The notes beneath the pieces are model-generated. The model did no database searches and had not been told where the DNA came from. It worked only from the letters and a program-made list of their open reading frames with translations. Source: Chara braunii (lineage: Eukaryota; Streptophyta; Charophyceae; Charales; Characeae). Taken from it: DNA of 23,969 nucleotides. The translations under genes were made by a program, and so were the position numbers. The stretch covers positions 268,540-292,508 of the forward strand of contig BFEA01000933.1 of assembly GCA_003427395.1 (NCBI GenBank), in the 5' to 3' direction. Position 1 is the first letter of the stretch; each line of letters starts with the position of its first letter. Of this stretch, positions 8,991 to 17,573 are shown in pieces.

Positions 8991-9110
8991 TACTGCTACT
9001 TCCAGGGGTTTAGGAGTTGGTATTTGAGAGGCGTGGCGGCCGTAGCCCAATTCAGTTGAATACAGGTGAAGTGGTAGGGGTCTTCTCCACCTTTTCCTTC
9101 TCCTTACCAG

Positions 9111-9112
<2 letters not shown>

Positions 9113-9145
<33 letters not shown>

Positions 9146-9240
9146 GGGGGGGGGGGGGGGGTGGGGGGGGGGGGGGGGGGGGGTTTTTTTGTTTTTTTAT
9201 TTTTTGTTAGCAGGCCAAAAAAAAAAAAAAAAAAAAAAAA
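9113..9240. repeat. T32-G17-T-G21 block and A24 tract
   Basis: T 9113-9144, G 9145-9161, one T, G 9163-9183, T-rich 9184-9206, then A 9217-9240. Long G runs can form quadruplexes. The terminal T and A runs are complementary. Confidence 0.9.
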
Positions 9241-9478
9241 TGCTTTTGTGAGGGGAAAAGAAGGGTTGCTTGAACATGCTTCTCTAATTAGGGATATATG
9301 CATTGACATCGTCCTGGATGAATCTGACCCCCCAATGGGTGTCCATTGAGGAGTGTAGGAAGCCCTAGTTTGGGTACGACCTCAGGGCATACTGCAATTT
9401 TTGCACTTGGACAGAATTGTGGTCAGCTGCGTCCAGGCCGGGTTGCAAAAGCGGTCATATACATCCAGCGAAGTCCTA

Positions 9479-9567
9479 CCGTCTTCACCCGAATAGAACA
9501 CCCGGTCGTTATCCCTGTATTTGGGTCACTTTCCTGTCCAGATGCAGCGATAATGACCGGGCGTTCT
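9479..9567. mobile_element. MITE A4, right end truncated
   Basis: Preceded by TA; left arm ccgtcttcacccgaatagaa. The right arm (ataatgaccgggcgttct) stops at about 9567 where R-like sequence resumes. Same subtype as A2. Confidence 0.75.
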
Positions 9568-9890
9568 CCGGCCCGATCGAGGGAGTTGTCACTGCTGCTG
9601 GGTTTCCGAGCCACGACCTTCTTCCCCCGAATACAACGTCCGGTCATTATAGCTGTATCTAGACTGAAAGATGCCTCAAATACAGCTACAATGACCGGCG
9701 TACGTTTTATTCGGGGGAAGAAGGTAGCAGTCTCCCCTCTTCAGCTCCCGCAGGTCATCTTCCTCCAGAGAGGATCGACCATTGAATCTGGACAGGTAGC
9801 GGGCAAGCCATCAATGAGCAATGAGCAGGTGGCGATAAGGCAGCGCAGCGGAGAGCGACAGATCCATATTGACTCACGCCCTGCGTGAGA
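9560..9890 (+). repeat. Repeat family R, copy 2, split by MITE A5
   Basis: The pieces gcccgatcgagggagtt-gtcactgctgc (9563-9615) and cccctcttcagc through gcgggcaagccatc (9732-9811) align in order to R copy 1 on either side of A5. Divergence rises towards the 3' end. A4 lies directly upstream. Confidence 0.65.
9617..9724. mobile_element. MITE A5, nested in R copy 2
   Basis: A 108-bp fold-back with arms cttcttcccccgaatacaac and its complement. TA is kept at the right (9725-9726) and changed to GA at the left. It interrupts R, so it inserted after R. Confidence 0.85.
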
Positions 9891-9915
9891 GTCCCTTTGT
9901 CATTTGCTAATTACC

Positions 9916-9958
9916 CTTCTTTGTATCGTTCCAATTTTAGCTGATGTACCCAAGGAGT
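9916..9958 (-). pseudogene. U6 snRNA 5' fragment
   Basis: The minus strand reads actccttgggtacatcagc then taaaattggaacgatacaaa, matching the U6 5' stem-loop and the region before the ACAGAGA box. Similarity ends just after gaag. It is a partial copy and cannot be functional. Confidence 0.8.
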
Positions 9959-10438
9959 CATGTTAATTTTTTTTAGGTACTCTTCTTCCCTCTGGCCCAT
10001 TTTGTATAATGTTTAAAAAATAAACTACTCTCTGAATTAACGATGCAATAGGTCTATGACCCAAGTCACCCAAGTACAGAGCGACAGAGTCAACTCAGAT
10101 GAACGCGGTCTGTTTTTTGTAGGTTGTACACCCTTCTCTGTGTTTATCTACGAATACGAATGAAAACTGATCGCCAGTGATCGGTGAAACCAACCTCGAG
10201 GGAGAACAAATGGGAAAGGAAGGGTGGGAGGTTGGAAGGGAGAGACTTCCGTGGGTCCTCCGGAGCGCGACTGGAGGGAGGGACCCCGATTGTCTTCCCC
10301 GCTATTGATGACAGAGGAACGCGACAAGGAAGCGAAAGGAGAAGCAAAAGTCCGCCTCAAAAGAACGACAGAAATGGACACGAGAACACACAAGAACAGG
10401 AGCGCAAAAACAAAAAACGATTCTCCCTCTGCATCTCG
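9959..10438. other. No confident gene
   Basis: Unique-looking sequence. It has an upstream GTG-initiated extension of the frame described next, but its composition is unremarkable. Confidence 0.5.
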
Positions 10439-10687
10439 ATGCATCGACATGAGACCGCTCTCTGCGCCTCAATTCCCTTTATATCATATGATCCCTACAA
10501 AAATTTCCAGAAACTCATGATGCAGAATTCCATCCTGAGAGAATCACATTCACTGCCACAGCATAACTTGCAATTCAAACTACAAGTCGATGGGAGAGAA
10601 AAAGGAGGGTCAAAAAAGGTACGAAAAAGAAGTAGATTTAATCCGAAGGATTTGGTCGACATTCTCGACAATGTACTCAATTTATAA
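10439..10687 (+). CDS. Weak 82-codon open frame, unknown product
   Basis: ATG at 10439, TAA at 10685-10687. Unlike most frames here it is not simple-repeat translation. It begins MHRHETALC and contains YDPYKNFQKLM, a basic KKVRKRSR stretch and the C-terminus DLVDILDNVLNL. The DPYxxF..M and L..IL...LNL pieces faintly recall the OVATE domain of plant OFP repressors (DPyxDFxxSM ... LxxLLxxYLxLN). However, the spacing is too long by about 30 residues and identity is low, so this is only a lead. No splice sites, promoter or neighbouring exon is evident. It may be chance. Confidence 0.2.
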   Translation: MHRHETALCASIPFISYDPYKNFQKLMMQNSILRESHSLPQHNLQFKLQVDGREKGGSKKVRKRSRFNPKDLVDILDNVLNL

Positions 10688-11105
10688 AGATGGCTGAGAG
10701 CTTTATCCCAGTCATTCCACCAGGGGAAATTCTTTGAACGAGGCAGCAGTTTACACAGACTGAGTGCGACTCAAAGGTGGGTCATCACGGTGCAGTCTGT
10801 TGGAGTAGAGTGGGTGCGATGCGATGATGTGCGCTGCGAGGAATGAGAGCGTGTTGTAGAGATACATTGATTTGGCTGAGTTCAATGTTTCCAAAGTAGT
10901 GTGGCTCAAATTAAATTAAAAAAAAAAAAAAAAAAAAGTTGAAGGGAAAAAGACTGCACGGCGAAATACAGCTTCCACGAGGACCATGGAGATGGGTGAG
11001 TGATTCAGCAATATACATGACGCACTGTATATCGCGTGCAGGTAGCAAGCAAAGCCAGATGGCGACGCAGAGAACCATCCACAGCAGCAGGAGGACAATA
11101 AGAAG
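10688..11105. other. No gene seen
   Basis: Contains an A20 run at about 10918-10937. No transposon ends or RNA genes recognised. Confidence 0.55.
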
Positions 11106-11106
11106 A

Positions 11107-11141
<35 letters not shown>

Positions 11142-11190
11142 AGAAGAAGAAGAAGAAGAAGAAGAAGAAGAAGAAGAAGAAGAAGAAGAC
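11106..11190. repeat. (GAC)n then (GAA)n microsatellite
   Basis: Roughly 12 GAC units then 16 GAA units. They create a poly-Asp/poly-Glu frame that is not evidence of coding. Confidence 0.95.
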
Positions 11191-11515
11191 GAACAGAATT
11201 TATAACAATGTTTGCTTCCCTCTTCTGCATCCTGTGTCTATCCCCCCCATCATCATAGCGGGAAAAAATAACGACTATGCCTTGGTACAATCGACACAAA
11301 AAGCACGAATGAATGAACAAGAAACAATGTCAGAATAATTCCGTTACTGCCAGAGTGCAAAGATATCTCGCGTTAAGCTTCCCTCTTTTTTTCTCTCTCT
11401 CGCCACCTGGTGGCGCTTGTGCCTATCGCCGTTCATCCCTGCCAAGCACGGACGTTCAAAGCACAACGCGCAACTACGGCTATGCCTCTCCCACCTCCTA
11501 CCGCAACGCGCGGAT
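11191..11515. other. No gene seen
   Basis: No recognisable gene or repeat. A short ccacctggtggc palindrome lies near 11404. Confidence 0.5.
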
Positions 11516-11582
11516 GGTACCACACGTGTGGTACCAGATGGGACCACACGTGTGGTACCAGATGGGACCACACGCGTGGCCT
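11516..11582. promoter_or_regulatory. Three phased CACGTG-type palindromes, 24-bp period
   Basis: A perfect 20-bp palindrome, ggtaccacacgtgtggtacc, occupies 11516-11535. The core accacacgtgtggt repeats 24 bp later, and a third, mutated core (cacacgcgtgg) follows after another 24 bp. CACGTG is the E-box/G-box core bound by bHLH and bZIP factors. Regulatory function is inference; a tandem duplication of one palindrome would look the same. Confidence 0.5.
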
Positions 11583-11644
11583 TCTTGATGCAGCGCCAAG
11601 CGAGGATACCAAGATGAAGGTCCGCCATAGCCAAAGGTAACTCT

Positions 11645-11702
11645 TCCCTCCCTCCCTCCCTCCCTCCCTCTCTCCCTCTCCCTCCCTCTCTCCCTCCTCC
11701 CT
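11645..11702. repeat. (CCCT)n/(CTCTC)n tract
   Basis: A pyrimidine-only stretch of about 58 bp. Confidence 0.9.
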
Positions 11703-11832
11703 TGTCCGTGTTCATCCTCCAGTCCCTCGTACTAAGTCCCTTCCTCACTATCTACGCCCCATATGGGCGACTCCGACTCCCTCTACAACGCCTACACGAC
11801 TCCCTCGAGCACAAGATGCCCTCATTATGAGT

Positions 11833-11898
11833 GTACAACGCCGGAAAGACAGGTCTTATACATCGATTCTCCGGCTGCGTTATGTTCGGGGAAGAAGG
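11833..11898. mobile_element. MITE A6, left arm lost
   Basis: The right arm gttatgttcggggaagaagg is followed by TA (11899-11900), and the central cttatacat motif is retained. The matching left arm is absent, so the element is truncated. Confidence 0.7.
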
Positions 11899-12172
11899 TA
11901 GGCGACTCTACCAATCCATTCTGTTTTCTTCAGAATGAATCGAACAGACTTCAGAGCAGAGGGGAGCACAGAAAGTCAAACACAGAAAACACAAACTAAC
12001 CACGTAGATCTCCGCCATGGCAATATTAGAAATTTAGAATCTCGAAAAAAATCAATCAAAACCGCCCGGAAAAAATTAAAGAAAAACGATCCTGACTGGT
12101 CTTTTACCCCCTCCCCCTCCCCCTCCCTCTCCCCCTCCCTCTCCTTCTCCTCCTCCTCCTTCTCCTCCAATC

Positions 12173-12700
12173 TATCTCTGCGAGGCTAATCCACCGCCCA
12201 AAGCTCAGGCAGCCAGGCTCCTAAGGACCTTCTACCTCCTCCGCGCCTAAGCTGCTGAGCTGCCCCGATCGGGATGAGTTCCGACTGTTCCCCTACTCCG
12301 ATTCCCCCCGCTTCGTGCAATCCCCCTGCGTCCCCCCCCGCACCCCCTCCCCCCAAGGGTCCCAACCCTTCACCAACCTCTACCCTCCAGTGATAAAACC
12401 ACCCCCACACTCACACCCACACCATAGTCAATCTAGGCTCGAAGCCGCCAAGCCATAGACTACCGTCTTCCCCGAACACAACGCACGTTCATTTTGGCTG
12501 CACCGGACCGGAAATATAGCTTGTATACATTCGGAATCAGGATGCGTTGTGTTCGGCGGAAGACGGTAGTGCCATGTCAGTGGAGATGGGGTCGCGCAGG
12601 AGAGACATCTCCGATGCACTGCACCATGGCCCCTTGAAGCTCCCGGAAGAGATCGCGACGAAGCTGCTCATCCCGATCCCGCTAGCGGTATCGGGAGGAG
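12173..12700 (+). repeat. Repeat family R, copy 3, expanded and split by MITE A7
   Basis: It starts at gcgaggctaatccaccgccc, passes aatctaggctcg and gccaagccatagac, is interrupted by A7, and resumes at ggggtcgcgcaggagagac through gctcatcccgatcccg. Similarity to copies 1 and 4 is clear but gapped. It has a C-rich expansion at about 12300-12420. A CT-rich tract (about 12104-12172) precedes it where copies 1 and 4 have GA or A-rich tracts. Confidence 0.7.
12463..12566. mobile_element. MITE A7, nested in R copy 3
   Basis: A 104-bp fold-back with TA on both sides. Arms: ccgtcttccccgaacacaac and its complement. Centre: gcttgtatacattc. It interrupts R at the gccatagac position. Confidence 0.9.
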
Positions 12701-12889
12701 AACTACAGATACAATGCCGTATATAGAAGAATGCGATAACCATTAAAAAAGGGGAAGAAAAAAGAAAGAAAAGCGATGGCCCTTTGGGCATGGTTCTGCA
12801 GTGATGCACTGTAGTAGACCCCGGCGGAGGAGGAAGGGGGGGGGCACTGATGGGCATGGTGGTGGGTGCTTCAGGAGCTGCTGGAATAA

Positions 12890-13012
12890 GGGCATGCTCG
12901 CCCTAGGACTTTCCAAAATGTATCTGACTGCAATTACTGCCAGACATGGATGAATCTGAGCGCGATCACGTCCAGATCTTTGAAGATAAAGTCCTCGTGT
13001 GAGCGCATGCCC
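12890..13012. mobile_element. MITE L3
   Basis: The left end gggcatgctcg, interior aatgtatctgactgcaatta and right end gagcgcatgccc match L1 and L2. The flanks (taa, cag) no longer match. Confidence 0.75.
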
Positions 13013-13458
13013 CAGTGCTGTTTTGCCAGCATACTTGACACACACAATGTGGGTGTTTTTTTTTTGTTTTTTTTTTTTACACAATGGTTTTTGTCTGTTT
13101 TTGGTCGATTCTTTTCGGTTTTAATTGGGATTTCCAGGATATTCTTAATATTTCTTCACAGCCCACTGTGTGGGAGGGACTACCCAGCCAGCTTGAAGCT
13201 TCTGCGTCCGAATTGCACACCGACGTGACGTAACTACTGATTGACGAACAGATCTTGACTTCGAATTCTAATCAATTTGTAAATTTTTAAATTCGACTTC
13301 GAATTCTAATGGATGGAAATTGTCACGGGGTACTCCCTTTCCGGGGCATAAAAAAAAAAAAAAAAAAAGAGTACTTCGGAGACGACAAGGTTTGCAGAAT
13401 CTCGCTCTTTCTTTTTTTTTTTGGCTCGGGGAAAGTTTATTTTTCCTATGATAGCTTA
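13013..13458. other. No gene; short direct repeat
   Basis: gacttcgaattctaat is repeated at 13257-13272 and 13295-13310. There are T- and A-runs near 13053-13078 and 13351-13368. Nothing else is recognised. Confidence 0.6.
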
Positions 13459-13872
13459 GGGCCTCGCCACACCACGACAGTTTCTCTTCGCCACACAGGC
13501 TGTCGAAGTCGGAGACGGGAAAAAAAATTCTCCAGTTGTCAGAGCATGCTTCTCGACAGCTCCTGTCGAAAGTTTTTGAATCCCCAGCCACCTGCTACTC
13601 CCATGCTTTCGACACTCCTCCGCTGCGCCTTCTACTTCTCTTCTAAATTTGGTGAGGGGGGATAAAATTTGGTGAGGGGGGATAAGGTCGGGATGGACTA
13701 ATGCTTGTCGTACCCTCTGGCGGGTTCGTCTTTTTCCATCTTGCATTCACAAGTGCGTGCACTCTACAGTGATGTGTGGCTAAAGGGGGGCAAACTGTCG
13801 AATGGAGGCTGTCGAATTTGTTCTGACAGCCGTCGAATTTTTTCGCCTTTCGACTGTGGTGCGACGAGGCCC
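13459..13872. mobile_element. MITE D1 (Harbinger-like, 414 bp)
   Basis: Ends gggcctcgccacaccac and gtggtgcgacgaggccc. TTA duplicated at 13456-13458 and 13873-13875. The interior carries repeated gctgtcgaa and gacagcc motifs and an internal tandem duplication of aaatttggtgagggggg. It is clearly homologous to D2 and D3. No transposase. Confidence 0.9.
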
Positions 13873-13875
13873 TTA

Positions 13876-14245
13876 GGGCCTAGTTGCACTACTTGCCATC
13901 CTTCACATTTCGTGGCGGATGCGTGGAAAGTGAAAAATATGAGAATCGTCTCAAACTCGACACCTGGTTGCACGTACTCGCCACTAGATTTCTTTTACCG
14001 AAAGGTTAAAAAATTTTGTCTCCCCGATGTCGACTCATGAAGCCCTGCACTCTCCAGAAAGCTGTTTTGTGGCGAGGTCCGAAGATCACCCTCCACAAAC
14101 CACAGTGCACAGGCGGGAAAACTGAATTCACTCTCCACACCGTCGAGCTGTCTGACACATTTTGCATTCGCCAAGTTTGGCGAGTAAGTGCAACCAGGCG
14201 CCTACTCGCCAAACTTGGCCTATGGCGAGTAGTGCAACTAGGCCC
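13876..14245. mobile_element. Element E (370 bp), abutting D1
   Basis: Ends gggcctagttgcactact and agtagtgcaactaggccc form near-perfect terminal inverted repeats. Flanking TTA lies at 13873-13875 (shared with D1) and 14246-14248. It contains a perfect 17-bp inverted repeat (14170-14186 and 14203-14219) around a 16-bp loop. Related in ends but not interior to families B-D. Confidence 0.88.
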
Positions 14246-14362
14246 TTAGATTCTTTCTACTTTCCGCTCCCCCCTCCTGGGGCCTCCTCCCTCTCCACCG
14301 GCTTCACTGCTATTCACTATACAAAAATGGACAGTCTTACGTCACTCCACGTTGTTTTTTTT

Positions 14363-14723
14363 GGGAAAAGTTATAAAACCTCCCCTTGTTATTTTTGGGC
14401 AAATATGTAAAACCTCCCCGTGGGGAAACCTTTGTATTCATTTCACCCCACTGCAGAGGGCCCAAACCCATTTCACCCCAAAGGAAAAGGTGTCTTAGGG
14501 CCCAAAATGACTTTTCCTGCCATTTTAGCACCCTGGCTGGGCCGGTAATGCCTGCTGTGCAAAAATGGCAGGATGGGAAAGTGTTTTACAGGGTGCGAAA
14601 GTGATGCCTAAGGGCATTTGGCCCCTGCATTTTGGGGCCTGCAGCACCTTGTGCCCTGTTTGGGATGATGGGGTGAAATGAATACAAAGGTTTCCCCAAG
14701 TGGGAGGTTTTATTACTTTTCCC
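14363..14723. mobile_element. Fold-back element I (361 bp)
   Basis: The left region (gggaaaagttataaaacc ... tttgtattcatttcacccca) is inverted at the right (tggggtgaaatgaatacaaa ... ttattacttttccc). The left arm carries a partial internal duplication of the taaaacctcccc block. It is bounded on both sides by eight T, compatible with an 8-9-bp duplication as in Mutator-like or hAT elements, but homopolymer flanks make this ambiguous. The interior is rich in gggccc-type palindromes. Confidence 0.7.
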
Positions 14724-14767
14724 TTTTTTTTCTCATGGGGAGCAGCACGTGCTGAGAAACAGGCCCA

Positions 14768-15033
14768 GGGTGATACAGAGAGCGCACGCCAAAACCTTTT
14801 CATGGTTCGGCGGTTTGGTACAACAGGCCTAATGTCTTCCATGTGGGGTGCTACAGGTCCATGCGTCACTCTTCGGGCCCTACCGAATCATGAATCTGAC
14901 GCTGTTCATAGTTTTCCCGTTTTCCACGCGTCTCTCCAAGGGCATTACCGGATCAGGAATCTAGTGCACGAACAGCGCCAGATTCATTGTGATGTAGAAG
15001 AGGCCGAGGGTGGTATGGCTGAAGGATAGAATG
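14768..15033 (-). mobile_element. H2, diverged partial copy of Mutator-like MITE H
   Basis: The plus strand here aligns with the complement of H from its right end inward: terminal gggtgatacag, cgcacgccaaaaccttttc, catgtggggtgctacaggtc, catgaatctgacgctgttca. It lacks the distal half. H2 carries about 60 bp that H lacks, near 14907-14968. A second H-type end (gggataatcagtagaaggcg) in the same orientation starts at 15036 and runs about 28 bp. Confidence 0.7.
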
Positions 15034-15289
15034 AAGGGATAATCAGTAGAAGGCGCCCACGCCAGACGAATGGCTGGGACCAAGGAGAGCAATCATGGAG
15101 GTGGACAACTCACAATTAACATGGCACAACTGGAGGAGAGACGAGCATACTTGGTCTTTTAAACCCTTGTCCCGCTTCTCTGTCCCCTGTGCAGCCACTC
15201 CTCCTTCCTTCATCATCATCCCGGGCTAGTCTTCCCCCCCTTCCCCCCCCCCCCCCCCTCCTCCACAGGGGAGCCACAAGCCAACAGAG

Positions 15290-15560
15290 CTGCGGAGAGT
15301 ACCATGGGCAGACCTTAAGAAGATTGAGGTTAAGAAGATTGGAACGGCAAGACAATCTGCATCCCGATGTGTGAGAAACAACAACGAATTGCGGTACAAG
15401 GGATGAGTGGAGGATTCGGAGGAATCTGCAAGCAAATGAACTGCGGAGAGCGCCACGGGCAGACCTCAAGATGTTTTAAGTTTAGTGGACTGGAACGGCT
15501 AGATGACCTGCCTCCCCGGTGTGTGAGAAACGACAACGAAGGGCGGTACAAGGGATGAGT
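15290..15560. repeat. 151-bp tandem repeat, about two units
   Basis: Units begin at ctgcggagag (15290 and 15441) and share gggcagacct, gtgtgagaaac and cggtacaagggatgagtgg. Open frames on both strands echo the repeat but are broken by stops, so coding is not supported. A C-rich run precedes it near 15232-15260. Confidence 0.8.
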
Positions 15561-15704
15561 GGGTGATTTGGAGGATTTGAAGGATTGGATAAGGGGTCGA
15601 CAGACAAAGCAAAACTGGGGGATGGCCGGAACCGCATCATTGCACGACGCCAGGGGTTGTTTTTTTCTTCGTTTTTTTTTTTTGGCCACAGATGTCACAG
15701 AGCG

Positions 15705-15970
15705 AGTCTAGGCGCTTAAAGGGTTTCAAAGCGACAGCACACAGCAAAAATGAACACAGGGACAGCAGAACACTGAGAACAGGCCTCTGTCATTTTGTCA
15801 ACGGTACTCCAAGAGGGGACGGCGGACTGTGCGGTAAGGCGCATAGCCTCAGAGAGGGTTAGGGGCTTAGAGGGTTTGAAGGGTTTAAAGAGACAGCACA
15901 CAGCAACAAAGAACAAGAGGGGCTGCAGAACGGGACTGTTTTATCTTGTTAGGGGTGCTCCAAGAGGGGA
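15705..15970. repeat. About 150-bp tandem repeat, two diverged units
   Basis: gcgacagcacacagcaa... and ctccaagaggggac blocks recur with about 150-bp spacing. The unit length is close to that of the array at 15290, but the sequence is different. Confidence 0.7.
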
Positions 15971-16057
15971 TGGGTAAATTCAGCAGCTCCAAGGGAAAAT
16001 GGAGCCCTGGGTTGAAAAGGGGATTATCCACAGTCCTACGAAAACAAACAACCAATC

Positions 16058-16120
16058 TCTGATATCGCCCGTACAGGCTCTGATATCGCTTGTACAGACT
16101 CTGATATTGCCCGTACAGGC
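16058..16120 (+). repeat. Three 21-bp tandem repeats
   Basis: Consecutive 21-bp units at 16058, 16079 and 16100, each close to tctgatatcgcccgtacagg plus c. Units 2 and 3 have three and one substitutions. No gene is recognised in 16121-16712. Confidence 0.9.
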
Positions 16121-16712
16121 TCTAGACTCAGACTGGATGGACTGGTACCGGCCTAGACCTAGCCTACTGCTACTGGGCCTCTAAACAGGGGTTGTGTTAA
16201 CATTTGCAGGTCTACTTTTTTGGTCCATCGGTGGGACCCTGTTAGGATTGCTAAGTGTTACATGCACAGATATGCAATGTACGTAATAAACCGAGAATCT
16301 GCAATGTGATAAAAAGGACTGAATAGACAATGCGGTACGAGTAGAATCTCGACAAGCAATGTACATTCTCATTCATACATAAAGATGCTGAAGAGCGCAG
16401 GGAAGACTTTGATACAAAGACTGACCTGACAGGACTGACCTCATTCACGTAGTTCAGAGTAACGAAGCAGAACGCTAGCGTACTACTAACTAGCCCAATC
16501 GATGTTTGAACTCAGACTAAACATGCATTGTATCCATCACAAGTGTAAAGGAGCCTGGCACTGCACACAAGAAGCGCCCAGCGCTGAAGACTACTAGCTA
16601 ACGCTACAACTACTACAACGCAGCGATCCCTCCAGAGTGCTGCTCCTGAATCCTGAAGACTACAACTGCCGAACTGCCTTCCTCGGAAGTGCCTGGGAAG
16701 TCCTATGTACTA

Positions 16713-16755
16713 CCTCGGCCTGCCTCCTGACTCCAGGAGGGCGAGCAGGCCGAGG
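16713..16755. repeat. Stem-loop with 11-bp arms
   Basis: cctcggcctgc (16713-16723) pairs perfectly with gcaggccgagg (16745-16755). The enclosed ctcctgactccaggag is itself a hairpin. Confidence 0.85.
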
Positions 16756-16883
16756 AGGCAGCTCTTGCCAATGCCGAAGTGTGCCAGGGGCTGGCGTGCA
16801 GCAGCCTGCTCGAGGCTGGCGTGGCAACAGTCTAAAGATAGGCTGTTCCCCAAAACCCTGGTTTGGTGACTGCGTTTCAGGGC

Positions 16884-17088
16884 CGGTCGTTCTGATGATG
16901 AACGACCGAATATGGCCCTTCGTTTCAGGCTAAAAAGGCTGTTGCCATTTTTAGTCTGAAACGACCAGGGATAGGCCCTGAACTTCAGGCTTTTGGCCTG
17001 AACTGACAGGGGGCCTGTAAGCCCTGGATTTCAGGCTTTCGGCCTGAAATTCAGGCTTTCGGCCTGAAGTTCAGGCTTTTAGCCTGAA
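16884..17088 (+). repeat. Array of short stem-loops with a shared TTCAGGC stem
   Basis: Successive hairpins: cggtcgtt...aacgaccg (16884-16908); gtttcaggctaaaaa pairing with tttttagtctgaaac (16922-16962); ttcaggcttttggcctgaa (16984-17002); atttcaggctttcggcctga onward to 17050; a further ttcaggctttcggcctgaa (about 17050-17068); ttcaggcttttagcctgaa (17070-17088). The arm sequence is constant while the tip varies (TTTT, TTTC), with compensating changes. Intervening spacers include ggcctgtaagccc. Function unknown. Confidence 0.85.
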
Positions 17089-17524
17089 CGGACGCAGGCC
17101 TGCAGAATGGCCAGTGTGTGCACGCGCTGCATGTAACATAAGTGTCTATCTGGGGGACCTTCAAACCTTTGCGAACTGTTCGGTACATTAATTGGTTCGA
17201 GTTACGGTAATTTCCAGGTATATCTGGAGGTCCAGTATGCGGTCCAGATCGGATGAAGATTTTTTACTTGATATTTGTAGGTCCAGAAGGTTCTGTTTTT
17301 GTCTGGTCCTGCCTTGAACTTATATATTTTTTGAGTCTTTATACTTTTTTCGTACTCTGTACTGTTTTCAGACCTTATTCAGGCCCACCGGAGGAGTACT
17401 TGTCAGTTTTTTCGTACTGTAGCTGCAGTTGGTGCTAATGAAAGATCAATTCTCGAGTCGGTGCCGACGGTCAGCTTTTTGCAGGGTATGTTAGCTTTTG
17501 CTTGTATTCTCTAGTCTACCGTTC
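17089..17524. other. No gene seen; upstream flank of the ribozyme
   Basis: T-rich and AT-richer than the GC-rich parts of the window. No open frame of note. It may belong to the same element as the stem-loop array and ribozyme. Confidence 0.5.
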
Positions 17525-17533
17525 CTATATAAG
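17525..17533 (+). promoter_or_regulatory. Putative TATA box upstream of the hammerhead
   Basis: ctatataag is a good TATA-box match. A start 25-32 bp downstream would put the 5' end near 17555-17565, just before the ribozyme at 17574. Inferred from sequence only. Confidence 0.4.
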
Positions 17534-17573
17534 CATCTAGGTCTAGCTGTTAGTTACCTGCGTAGACTACTAA

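Noticed and set aside
9346-9888. 180-codon plus-strand frame
   Set aside because: Runs through MITEs A4 and A5 and repeat R; the frame is a by-product of fold-back DNA, with no family motif.
11106-11205. Acidic Asp/Glu protein tail
   Set aside because: GAC/GAA trinucleotide microsatellite without a flanking conserved coding region.
16891-16912. Second hammerhead core at CTGATGA
   Set aside because: It sits inside the loop of the cggtcgtt hairpin; no stem II and no GAAA at the right place.
16637-16933. 98-codon frame over the stem-loop region
   Set aside because: Starts at GTG, no ATG, and lies on palindromic repeats.
16884-17088. CRISPR-like array
   Set aside because: Repeats are near-contiguous hairpins without regular unique spacers, and the window is clearly eukaryotic.
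17190-17206. tRNA B-box-like ggttcgagtta
   Set aside because: No matching A-box or cloverleaf around it.
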